DNA from: Rhizoctonia solani
Taxonomy: Eukaryota; Basidiomycota; Agaricomycetes; Cantharellales; Ceratobasidiaceae
Direction: 5' to 3'
Length of the DNA: 64,000 nt
Assembly: GCF_016906535.1 (NCBI RefSeq)
Contig: NC_057379.1
Location: 248,001 to 312,000 of the forward strand
This document shows positions 35,436 to 46,535 of this stretch, one piece after another. Within the stretch, counting starts at the first letter, position 1; each line of letters starts with the position of its first letter. Position numbers and translations under genes: made by a program. Under the pieces are notes generated by a model. It did no database searches. It was not told the DNA's origin and was given only the letters and a program-made list of their open reading frames with translations.

Positions 35436-35719
35436 TCACTTTTGTTAACTCTTGATTTTTGATGTCTCCGCCCGCTTTGGGGTGACTGAGTTGTTGCACC
35501 ACACTCGTCCTAACATGGGGCTGAGCTGCGATCTTGAGTGTTGATTTACGGTCTACTCTACATACCTGTTGATATCAATAGACTAGGAGCAGGCTAAACC
35601 ATGATAGTCGCGTGCCGACTACAACGATTACATGCATGTAATCTGAAACCCTCAGAGGCATCGCGTGCATCAGTACGTGGGTTGCTCTGCCGTCAATATA
35701 CACTGTACAAGATTATATG

Positions 35720-35899
35720 CTGAAAATCAGTGCGTGTGTTTAAGTGAGAATTGAGCTGAAATCAAGATCAATACATACTGATTTTAGGTATCAATTCTTC
35801 CATAGTCTGATTCATGCTGAGGGAGGCATACTAACATTGTAATTTTCAGGCCATATCCTACTGAAAAAAGGAATCTTTTACTGATGTACTGATTTTCAG
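35720..35899. repeat. Possible small inverted-repeat element
   Basis: CTGAAAATCAGT at 35720-35731 and its exact reverse complement ACTGATTTTCAG at 35888-35899 enclose about 156 bp of AT-rich DNA. Each arm contains a partial palindrome of its own. Target duplication is not evident. Confidence 0.35.
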
Positions 35900-35959
35900 G
35901 ATCTTATCACACCACAGTGATATCGTTAGCTAACTATGTAGGTTGGCCTTTGAATCTTA

Positions 35960-36053
35960 GGCGAGTAGTGAAGTGGTCACAAGCGGTTAGCCGAATCTCT
36001 CCCAGAGCTTCGTCATGGTTCAACCCCTGGAGGTTCGACCCCTCCCTCAGCCA
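35960..36053 (+). repeat. tRNA-like element, copy B (Pol III A and B boxes)
   Basis: Contains TAGTGAAGTGG, a full match to the A-box consensus TRGYNNARNNG, and GGTTCGACCCC, a match to the B box, at tRNA-like spacing. It shares TTGAATCT and GGCGAGTAGTG with copy A 630 bp upstream. The acceptor arms pair poorly, so it is not scored as a functional tRNA. Confidence 0.5.
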
Positions 36054-36357
36054 TATACCCTGTTGAACCAACATATAAGGTTGTTACAAGGTTTTATATG
36101 CTTCAAGTATGCCCGCTTTTATCGCAAAAAGATTGACGAGAAAACGACTGAGAGCCGAGTGGCTCCCTTCTCATTTCTCAGCTCTGACGGTGGATTTTTT
36201 GAACACCCCCCACCCCCCAGTTATTTAGACGCCCTTACAGCAATATATACGGGTAATTAATTGATCAATCGAAGTGTAATGAGGGAGTGTATACTTCAGC
36301 AGATAAAAAGCTACACAATAGCAAAAGAACTGCATATAAAATACAACATACTAATTA

Positions 36358-36472
36358 CCACGGTGAACCCCAAAAGTACGGAAAATCCGCATGACGTCCA
36401 GATTTTGCCAACACTCCGCATAACACGCGGTTTTTCACGTTCAGAAAATCCGCACTTTTGGGGTCCACCGTG
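36358..36472. mobile_element. MITE with TA target duplication (Tc1/mariner/pogo style)
   Basis: A 115-bp element flanked by TA at 36356-36357 and 36473-36474. The left end CCACGGTGAACCCCAAAAGT and the right end (reverse complement CACGGTGGACCCCAAAAGT) form terminal inverted repeats of about 20 bp, extended by the CGGA block. It has no coding capacity. It sits at the truncated end of the FunK1 relic. Confidence 0.8.
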
Positions 36473-36480
36473 TACTTGAA

Positions 36481-36770
36481 GCAACAGAAGTGGAACCCGT
36501 GTCGCCCAGAGCCTGCGCGAAGATCCCTACAAACTTTGGAAATACATTTTCAGGGGGATAGTGGGAAAAGTCGTATACTTTCAGGATATCTTCAAAAAGG
36601 AAATCATCCAACTGTTGAGCGACAAGAATGATGACGGGGTCAGTGACCCAAACGTTCCCACAAGCTGGCAGCCTAGTATCGATCGTCCTAATATGGCAGT
36701 CCATTAGCATTGAATTATTCGATACACTGATTGCATTGAAATCTGAGTCCCAGTGACCCAATTGCTAGAG
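36481..36770 (-). pseudogene. C-terminal relic of a FunK1 kinase
   Basis: The minus-strand reading aligns with the end of the FunK1 protein at 1-1684: WDSDFNAI with ADSDFGVL, PACGNVWVTDP with EACGNSWATNS, and YDFSHYPPENVFPKFVGI with RNFSQYPPEKVFPEIVEI. Only the last exon is left; no catalytic loop was found upstream to 37.2 kb. The frame runs out into the adjacent MITE, which supplies its last codons. Confidence 0.75.
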
Positions 36771-37292
36771 CTCGTGAACACCAAGGAGATGCGGTTTCCG
36801 ACAAGCCCTTGTGATGCGGAACTAACGGAAGGAACGCCAAGTCCAATACTCCTATTAGGCGACAGGGATTGGATCACGGTTGTATGTTGGCATTATCCTC
36901 ATATTGTGAAAAAGTCGACAAGAATAACATAGATACCCTTGCGTCTCTTCTCATTAGAACAGTTCGGACAAATCTGTACTGGCGGTCTGTTCAACCTGCA
37001 TCAGCTTCTAGCTTTGTATGATTGTTAGATATTCAATAGCTGTATATAGGCTAAGCGCGAACAAGATCGGACGCGCATAGGGATCCTGTACTATTTCTCC
37101 CAATATATCTAACATTGCCAGATAATATAACTATTGTGTGGTGGCTAAGTACAAGGTAACGGGTGGTCGTTTAGCGCTCAGTGATCGACTTTATTTACCC
37201 ACCATAGCCTGATACTTTCTGACGGTGTCACCGTCCTGCAGAGATCACGGACGTCTACTGAGTCATAAAACCTATAATTTGATCTCACCTAT

Positions 37293-39196
37293 ATGTCAGA
37301 CAATTATTGGGTGAGCAGAGCCAAAGGATCGGATGATGCGGTAAGTTTAGTACTTGTAACACAAATGATGGACTTGAAATAATGTGTATAGACCCATATC
37401 ATCCGCGAAGCCCTGGAAAAAAGTCTTTGCGAAAGCAGATTGCATGAATTTAACGAAGAACTGAAGCAACTTGTTAGTGATGATGGATATGGCGTACGTA
37501 TAGTTGATCGATCAAAAGTGCGCAACTGATTCTGGCCATTCATCTTCAAAGTAGCAAATCCTCGAATCTACACCGCTTGAGCTAATTCCTATCCTTCTCT
37601 TGGCCAGTGATTCGATTGAAACCTCCCCACACCCACTAAAGAACACATATGAACTAATTGCTCGATATGGAAGTCCCAAAGAGATCCTGCTGGTCGTACA
37701 GGAGTCACTCGATGTACTTTTGCAGGAGGCTAAAGAACTAGAGAACGAAGAAGAATCTGCGAGCTCAACGCCAGCGCAAATTGTCTGGAAGCTACTAAGG
37801 CTAATCGAGATGAGTACTTTGGGTGGGTGTGTTTCTACAGCAGCATAGAAGTTCGATTTGTCTCAATGAAGCACAGCCTTTCCTCGTCTGGTTCCTCGAA
37901 AACGCTCGGCTCCAGAGACGGCAATCCCTATAGTACAGCATATACGAAACTCGCTTGGAATCCTGGGGACACTCATCGATCCAAATGAACCGGTATCTCG
38001 AGAGGTAGTAGAGGCATGTATCGGGCTAGGGTATTCGTTGCTTGGATGGTTCGATGTGGTGGGTTCTAAAGCGGATGAAGTTGCTGAGTGCAAGGTGGGA
38101 CTAGGCCTCCTGGAGCGGATCTTGTACTGAGTCCGTGGTATTATGTACCAGATGACTTTAGAGAACCTGTTACGCGTTGCGGTCGCCGAATGTGTAAGCG
38201 GGTTCCGCAGCCAAGCTAAAGTGTGATGTTCAGCGTCACGTAGTTATCCGACAATCAGGTCATGCGAGATTACAACAATTTCTTACATCGAGTACGAGTA
38301 AGTAATTATCACAATTCCGCATTTTGCTGTACTGACTTTGGTAGATTGCAGGCCTAGACTTCACGCCCATTCGTTTTCCAGAACCCAGCTCCAAAATGAC
38401 TGGCAGTACGAGAACACAGTTGCTGGGAGGATTTATTTTTACTACTTGTCTAACCAAGGCCTCATACGTCCAAAAGGCACACGCCAGGCGCTTCGAGGCA
38501 GCTTACAGGCCTTTCGGAAGCATTACGCCACCCTAGGTGGCGTCAAACTGCGCTTGGCGCAATCAATGATTGCATCCTTGGTGGCCTGTACGAGGACCAA
38601 ATCTTGGAAGAGGATATCGCGACCGAAATCATACCTGTAAGTTGGTATTTTCATTATGCAATGTAATAGTGAGATTGGGTTCAACGAAGGACACAGATGA
38701 TTTCTACCCCTGCCTCGACGGACCCCGTATCTGAATATGCGGTCATCAGCTATAAGTCTGCTTAGACGATTGGTGGTTCGAGCTTTCAACCACGATCCGG
38801 TGCGTATTAGTCATTTCGGGCAGGTAGGGCGACTGAGTTCTTTAAAATTAGCCGGCTAGGGATGATCCGTTTGCGAGTCAGCTATTGCTGGAAGAGTACA
38901 ATCCGATCCTGCTCCAGAGCCCTGTTTTAGAAGAAAAAGAGGCTGAAGGGCTCAAGTTTGTCGATACGCAAGAAATGAATCGTCTTGTGGAAGTATTAGG
39001 GTTCTTCTACGTTTTGTTTGCAAGGGACGGAAAAAACCTGGTACTTCTTTTCCATCGCGCATATATTCACAGAGCTCATAAACCTTTAGACCGTGGTACC
39101 CTTGACCAAAATCACTTGCGAGCAGGAACCCGTTTTGGAAGACCCAAGTCTGTATTTTGCTATGAGGTCGATTTCGGTCTCATTGGAACGGATTGA
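37293..39196 (+). CDS. Multi-exon helical protein of unknown function, possibly degraded
   Basis: Exons 37293-37340, 37392-37493, 37555-37813 and from 37877 join in phase and encode a leucine-rich, alpha-helical N-terminal half (IREALEKSLCE, GSPKEILLVVQESLDVLL, SREVVEACIGLGYSLLGW). Further exon-like blocks follow: NLLRVAVAECVSGFR at about 38148, ENTVAGRIYFYYLSNQGL at about 38410, and a last exon with LGFFYVLFARDGKN ending at 39196. The pattern recalls armadillo-like glomulin/ALF4 (YAP-binding) proteins, but this is a weak resemblance. The junctions between 38.2 and 38.9 kb are unclear, and at about 38740 the open block SAISLLRRLVVRAFNHDP is out of frame with what precedes it, so the gene may be damaged. 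Confidence 0.5.
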
Positions 39197-40559
39197 GGAG
39201 ATTATTTCAAGGATAGAAAGTTGAGGCATGTGAATTGGATTAGGTTTCTCGGGGTTTCTGAAGATTTTGCGTGCATCATTGTTAGTTTATCAATTTTATC
39301 AAAGGGCCGGTGCTTGAGAACCTAAGCCAGGGCGGGGCGATTGCTCAATTGACTTGAAGTTAAGTGCTGGCACACTTTGTCAGCTCACTGGGATCGAGGG
39401 GTCCTTCTTGTAGACTGTTTGATTCTACATAATGTCCGTTTTTCTTTTGTTTTATTTGTCACATAGGTAACACAGCCCCGAGGGGGCGTTTTGCCAGTGA
39501 TTAATGCACTCCATGAGCGTGTTCTAGACCACGTTCCAGTATGTTTTTTGCCCAAGAAAGCGGATCGATAGGATTATGTTGACAGCTAGCTGCAACAAAG
39601 GCCGTGTGAGCTGACGATCGTAAGACTTTCAAGCGAATTCAGAGTTGAGCTTTGCATATGCATGTAGAGAACCCCGGCTGCCACTGACAATGAACTATAG
39701 TCTGAATACCTTTACAATATGCAAGATGTAGTCGCATGTAAAGTACGACCAAGGAAGTGAATGGAAGCGCTTCCATCGACTCTTGTGATTGTCTATTATG
39801 GATTATTTACAACAAGATTCTATGGCCGTTGGTGGATCGAACGGCGGCTGGCTTTTTATCACATTGCATTGCGGGCAATGGGAGTTCACCGGATGAATTT
39901 GACGCTCCAAGTAAGTGGTTCCTAGATTACACCAGAAGTAGCTGTATGTGCTCTAGAGCTTGCTCTCATGATTATGATGTCTGTCGGGATACCTGTCCGT
40001 TATGTGTCTATGTACGCGTTTTACCTGTGTAAAAAATGATCCGCTAAAATCGACTGCGGGTCACTGACAGTGGCTTGAGGCCAGGTGGACTCATACAAGA
40101 GCTGCTACTAACAAAACACCGGCCAGTACGCTCCCAGTTTCATATATGGGTTGTTATGAAGGCGCGGCGGTGTCGCCAACCATAATCAACTTCCGACTCA
40201 CACATGCATTACTCTAAGCGTCTCGAAAGTCGTATCAAGCCCATAAACTCGGCCACTATGGCTTGTATATACAATCCAGTTGGATTAAATATAATGTCGG
40301 AAGAAGGCTTTATGAAAGAACAGCCACGCCGGCGGTGACTTTCACCACGGACGGTAACTTAAAGGCGGGCATGACCACTTCTGGCTTAACCTAGGAACCG
40401 GACTCCCCTGTGCACCATCGGACAGAGCTATGTATTCCGCTGTCTTACCCAATACTCCGGTACGATACAATTTAACTGGATAGCAACTCGTCTTTAAGTT
40501 GGTCGCCTGTTGATTGATTGGTGCATCTCAGGGGGTTATAGTCAAGCTTGACTGTTGCC
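39197..40559. other. Intergenic, weak tRNA-like stretch
   Basis: Around 39335-39410 a sequence with TTGACTTGAAGTTAA and GGATCGAGGGG looks like a decayed tRNA-Ser-like unit, but no complete cloverleaf can be drawn. No protein gene is supported. Confidence 0.4.
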
Positions 40560-42963
40560 ATGGCTGTAGCTTTGAATCATCGACTGGCACCTACAATGGC
40601 TCCCGCTACAACACCTCCGCAGGTTCCTCGTTCTTCAAAAATTCTCTTATACGCGCTCGAAGTAGCCACAGAAACATGGCAGAATGATCTGAAAGTTCTA
40701 TTTGACCAGGCAAAGTTCCGGTATGCGGACATTGTTTGGGATAGAACAGACGATAATGGGCATCACATAGATGAGATATGGGGGCACAAAGGTTTGTAAG
40801 CGTATACATGGGCAAATAACTATAAGTTGCTAATCCTTTCCTAGCAATCATTGATGCTCGAGCTTCATTATTGTTTCAGAAGAAGTATTTCTCGTCCCGG
40901 GCAATGAAAGAGTCTAGTCTTCATCCAATGCACCATTCACCTCATGATCAGGACTCGCCGCAGATACTGAAGCTTCCTTTGGCCAGTGATGGTACATTGT
41001 TCCGTGTACCAGAGGTCATAGACTCAAGCTTATTCCTATATGAGCTTGAGTATCTCTATACTGGAAGGGGCATGTGGAATTTAATTCAATTTTTGTCTGA
41101 TCCATCGACTGAACTCGGTCTGACGCAAATTCCAGAGCCATCGCTAGAAGAAAAAGAGTTGAAGAGATTGCGCCAAGATTTGCTAAATATGTGGTCACAT
41201 CAATTGCACAGTGATATCCGGGTTAGTAGCAGTAGATTTTTATTGTATCTAATTAATAACCTGTACAGATAACGATCAAGGCCATGGGGGACTCCTCAAG
41301 CAGCGGCCAAATTACCTTCTCCGCTCATCGATTTATCCTTGTCTCCCGCGTCCCCTACTTCCGTTCCTTAATGTCTGCACCGTATGCTCCAATTGAGCAT
41401 GGCACGTATTCTAAAAACATTATATCACTAAGCCTCCCTTCCCCTCCCTTCACGCCTTCATCGCTTTATTTGTCGCTCGGATTTATTTATAGTGGTACCA
41501 TGGCATTCAAGGACTGCGACTGGGACCTCAAAACTGTCTTTGATGTCATTCGATCCGCAAAGTATTTGGGGCTCGATACGCTCAAGAACGAAGCTCGGGC
41601 ATGGATTATTGAAGGGATGATGCATGGACTATTTCGCGCATATCTTCCAACCGATGAATACGAATGGGAAGTCAAAGGAAAGTGGGGTACTGGAGGTTGC
41701 GAGTGCGACGAATGTCAAAGGCGTGCACCTCGGGTGCTAGAGCACGCGATGAAAGAAGATATACGGGATCTTGCACTCGAGCGCGGGGCCCAGCGTGCCT
41801 TGGTAAACATGTACGGAGAAGGATGGGTAACACCAGAGTTTTTGGAACTACCTCTAGAATTGAAGGAAATGCTCTCCAAGACCCTCGAGCAGCAAATAAC
41901 GACCCGAAATATTATCCCCCTTTTAGTTGCAACTCAAGCCGGTCTCAATAAACTTGCCTCTAATTCAGAGTCTCCTGCCGAAGAAGTCAAACAACTCATG
42001 CACCAAGTAAGGCGAAAAATTGACGCAGTTACATGCAACAATCTGGACGATCTCCTTGAACAGCCCGAGTGGATTAGCTTGCTCGAGAGCGACACTGCAG
42101 GGTTCCCTGATGTGGAAAAGTTCGATCTAGTCCTCAAGTCAATTAGGCGTGGGTGGACGGCTAAGAATGTCGGGCGCGTTTACCAAGTACGTATTGGGCT
42201 TTTGGTACACGGTGTTTACTGATTTGAGTCAAGACATTGGTTTCCTCCGTTTTGTTGCGCCCAGGCTCAACACCCGGAACAGCATTTCTCTCTACAGACT
42301 CTATGCTACGAGCTAGTGTCGAGTTGTTGCGAAAAGACGCCATTGAATGGATTGCGAGACACCGTAAACAGATGTCGGGCTGCTTTAAGGGCCTAGAGAG
42401 ATGGGTGTTGAAAGAAATCGGTGGTGGTAAGTCTTTTGAGCTTGGGTCCCTTCATATTGGTAGTTATAAGGCACTTGATAGAGCTCGAGATGCTCGCCGA
42501 AAATAGCGCCTTATCCGAGTCTCCTTCCGTTTCCACCTTACAAAAGGAGACTCAAGCGCTCCTTATCACTCCCAACTCAGGTTTAGATTCGGACGCCAAA
42601 TCGACAAACACACATTCGCTTCGCAAAAAGCTCTCTAAATTGGCGTTGAGCTCGATATCTACGGTCAATCATAAGCAGAGAAGTGAAAACGCCTCAAGCT
42701 GGGTAATCGTTGAAGAACAGCCCCATAAACAAGCACCAGATGATTCGCTCCCTCCGTTTGATGATATAGCTCGACCCAAGAATAATCAGAAAAATGACTT
42801 TGCTGGGAGTAGCCCTACAAGTATAAGCGCGGGCGCAAGCACAAGCAAGAGCATAACTGTTGGTGAAAGTAAAGAACCAATACCCGGCGATGTCCCAATA
42901 AGCAAGGTTATGGTAGGTGGAGATACCAAAGTCGTATACAGTATTTCTCACAAAGTCCGATAG
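40560..42963 (+). CDS. BTB/POZ domain protein
   Basis: Starts at the ATG at 40560 (an upstream in-frame TTG is not needed). Exons 40560-40791, 40845-41221, 41269 to about 42186, then two or more further exons. The first half holds a degenerate BTB-like part (DIVWDRTDDNGH, LYELEYLYTG). After the second intron a clear BTB core appears: FSAHRFILVSRVPYFRSLM and LYLSLGFIYSGTM. A cysteine cluster CECDEC follows, then a long helical region and a serine/threonine-rich C-terminus. BTB proteins dimerise and often serve as Cullin-3 adaptors. The simple reading ends at the TAG at 42963, but a splice there would continue into the kinase sequence (see findings). Confidence 0.82.
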
Positions 42964-44373
42964 AGTATCAACGATGTAGTCTCACATTTGGTGGCTCGTG
43001 GATGCCAGGATATGGCTAATGATGTCGATCGTGCGACATTAAGCAAATATCCAATATCCCATGGGGATTGAGCGACATATATCGCGGGCGTTTGCTCGAT
43101 AACACACACGTTGCTATTAAAACTTTGCGGGTGTCTGTCAGTACTCTGACGGAGAACCCGAAACATTTAAAGGTAAGTTGGGGTCGTAAGTCGGCTCATA
43201 TAGTAGCGCATACATATACTAAAAGAGGCTGGTCTAGCACGCCGCTCAAGAATTACATACATGGATGAAATGCAGACACCCTAATGTATTACCGTTGATG
43301 GGACTACTTGTGCTTTCCGACCGGATAGGAATGGTGTCTCCCTGGATGGGAAGAGGCAATTTGCCTCGTTACTTGGAACAAACGCCGGATGCGGATCGAT
43401 ATAATTTGGTACGCACCCAGCGAAACTCAGCGCCTTTCCGTGGCTATTAATCAACTCTGTAAATTTGTCAAACATAAATCTAGTGCGCCCAAATATGCGA
43501 CGGGCTATGGTACATACATCAAAGCGGAATTGTATGTGCTATTGACTTTGGTTGTTGCATTGATTGACTAGCGGTCTCCTCAGATTCACGGCGATTTGAA
43601 AGGGGTCAGTGATCCCGCCTAATATCTATTCCGTGATTCTGTGACAATTTCCTAGGTCAACGTCCTTGTTTCTGACGACGGTCTTCCTGTTCTCATTGAC
43701 TTTGGCAACTCTCTTCACCTGAGCCGGTCATTGAAGTTTACGCGCACAACGAGTAGTAGTTCATTGACTGTGCGATGGGCTGTAAGTGAATACTATTAAT
43801 GTTAGTTATCGATTTCTTTTGATAACCAATGACTTTATATAGGCTGCAGAACTTATAATTGGGTCGATCACTACCCCAAATGAAGCATCAGACGTATATG
43901 CACTTGGAATGGTATGTGGCTGCACCAATATCGAGCCAGTCAAAAACACATCTGAAAAGGGGTAACACTATACTAGACTATATGTGAGTTGTCATACAAG
44001 AACATTCACCAGGAGATATGAAAGATACGACACCAGGAAGCGTTGGCGGGGACCATTCCATACAACGGCAAGAACGAACCCAATATAATGTATCTCGTGA
44101 CCACAAAACGTGAGCCCCCGGAAAGACCCAATACCGACTGGGCGAAAAGACGCAGACAAACTATGGAAAACGCTTCTTCGCTGTTGGTCATTTGATCCAA
44201 AAGCACGACCGAACGCGGGTCAAGTGGCGGACATTGTGAGTCGCACACGCACATCTCGTTTGAAAGTATACCTTATTTCAGTAACACAGATGAGAACCAT
44301 TACTAATCAAAGCTCGACCTCTATCAACACGCAGAAACCAAATTCCAAGTGGCCATGGCACAAGAATGCCTAG
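42964..44373 (+). pseudogene. HGD-type protein kinase, frameshifted, fused or adjacent to the BTB gene
   Basis: Close relative of the kinase at 56.9-58.6 kb. It reads VSHLVARGCQDM, then PISHGG and LSDIYRGRLLDNTHVAIKTLRV, where one base is missing in the glycine loop (CATGGGGATTG at about 43070-43080). Later exons are clean: HPNVLPLMGLLVLSDRIGM, CAQICDGLWYIHQSGI|IHGDLKG, VNVLVSDDGLPVLIDFGNS, RWA|AAELI, ASDVYALGM and TIPYNGKNEPNIMYLV. A second one-base shift lies between REPPERP and IPTGRKDADKLW (about 44130). The last exon begins MRTIT, as in the paralogue, and stops at 44373. The catalytic HGD aspartate, DFG and the ATP lysine are all retained, so the loss looks recent or is a sequencing artefact. 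Confidence 0.75.
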
Positions 44374-46535
44374 GGTTAGACCCGGGACGCGTGAACGCAT
44401 ATATGACAACAGTGCAGAATGGAAAGATCTGCCATCTCAACCTCTTTTGTAGCAAACCATGTGCAATTGAATATGATCAACTGAAAGTGGGAGTTTATTT
44501 TCAAACCCATAGATGACAGAAAGCAGACCAGCGTGTCTGATACAGTCGTCTTTCTCGATATAGATATGCTCTTGGGCAGTTTCTGATTGTAGTTACCTCC
44601 ACTTTGCCAAGGCTAGCCATGTATTCGCGATAGATCAAACTCGACATCATGCTCAGTTAACAAATTGTGGTAATCTGGGGTTGAAGTAATTCGGTGACCA
44701 GTGGAGTTGTGCGCTTGCGCAGGATTCCATTCAACAGGATTGCCTGTACTCGGCAAAAGCATCGATATGAGATGTGATGCGCAATAGTTTGATACAAGGC
44801 ACATAGAACGCACGTGTACGCCGTCAAATAACATCAACCTGGAATTTATCAAGTGTCCCTAATATCGAACGTTACGCACGAGAATCATACGCCATAGAGT
44901 CTCCAAAATTCCGAAATATGATTTCCAGACTGAACCCGGAACGTACAAGGGTGTGCATCACATTCAAGGTTATACCCCAGTGCGGCGTGACAAACGTACC
45001 CTGTTAGAATCTTCACCACGAGACACGACCGGTTGGTATAACCGTGGACCCAAAAGGGCGTTCTCGAAAGAGACAGAGCAATGCCGGTTCTGGATCCCAA
45101 TCCCGTCCACAATGGATCTATTGTCCATGTGGCCCTCGCCATTTAACAAGTTTCCCAGTGCTCGAAATGAAGTTCCAGCGACCTTGTTGAATCGCGTTTG
45201 CCTCCCTACTCACCACCACCACCATTACCAGAAAACACATGCGCGCACCAAACTAATGCTTCAACGTATACAGTAATCGTCATTCCCCGTACTCCATTCC
45301 TTCACCACTCTACAGGCTCTACCACGGTGCTCCACATGAGTAGCATACAGCTTTCCTCCAAATAAGAACGTAACCAATGGAAATCGGGAATGAGAAGACG
45401 AATAGATAGGAGCAGGAACAAGAGGCCATGTAAACGCGCCCAGTCTCAACCTCTTTTGTGCTAAGCTGCTCGCATGGAACGCGTTCAAAAGAGAGTACAG
45501 CTTCGAAGACATATATATAACATTATCTCTGATGGTTTCTCCTCAGTTCTTCACCTTTGGCCGCATACACATGCATGAGATGTTCTAGTGAAATGCATTG
45601 ATTTGAAGTAATGTTCATCATGTATATGCAAGGTGACACTGACACTGTTGGTTCAACAGAATGTATGCGCAAGAACAAGATACCATATACCATTTGCATG
45701 CCAATATCTCCAGAATGAACTCGGAGCTCGGAAGCAAGATGCATACACTCAAGTGCATAGCCCAGTGAACAACACACGATTTGTTGTTGGGGACAAACAC
45801 GACTGATTGGCATAAACTTGAATATTGTTTCTCAACCAGGCAAAACGGACTGTTCTGGATGCTGATCTTGCTCAAAGGGTAGTCATCCTCAATACGCGTA
45901 GCAATAAACAAAGAAATTGGACCCATCTCGCACGTGATCCACCATTAACCAAGCGTTTCGAAATGAAACTACCAAGTCGCAGTCTACCAAACCGGATCCA
46001 CCCTCTTGCGCTACAAGCCATACACCTATACCAGGAAATCACACTATACGCAACCGCGCCAACCGATTTCAATGTACACGTAAATCGTCATTGCGCTCGC
46101 GCTCTACCCCACACTCTACTACCCCACACCCACCCCACCCTCCACGCACTCCACACATCTGCATCTGCAGTAGTAACATACACGCCAGTACCAAGCCGAG
46201 CCATAACCAGAACCGAATCAATAAACCGGGTTGGGGGTGAGAAAAACGAATAGATAAAAAGGCCCATGGCGCCTACATGCACAGAAAGACATGGCTAGTC
46301 GTAAACAGGCCTAGCTGAAAAAAGATGAAAAAAGTATGAAAAGTATGAGCACGTCGAAAAAAGGCCAGTCAATGAGGGAAATCCGAGTCCTCATGGTGCG
46401 ATAACAAGTCAAATATATGGAGACTCCCAAAAAGTCGAGTCGGGCCGAGTCGAATATGCGATAGAATGTATGATGAATCCGATGGGGATGAAATGAGATG
46501 AGCAGTCTCTCGGGCATGTCTTTTGTTTTTATTAG
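44374..46535. other. Intergenic, no gene supported
   Basis: Convergent region between the kinase relic and the La-motif gene. Frames at 45825-46253 and 45618-45926 show no domain. The right part is probably the 3'UTR of the La-motif gene. Confidence 0.45.
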
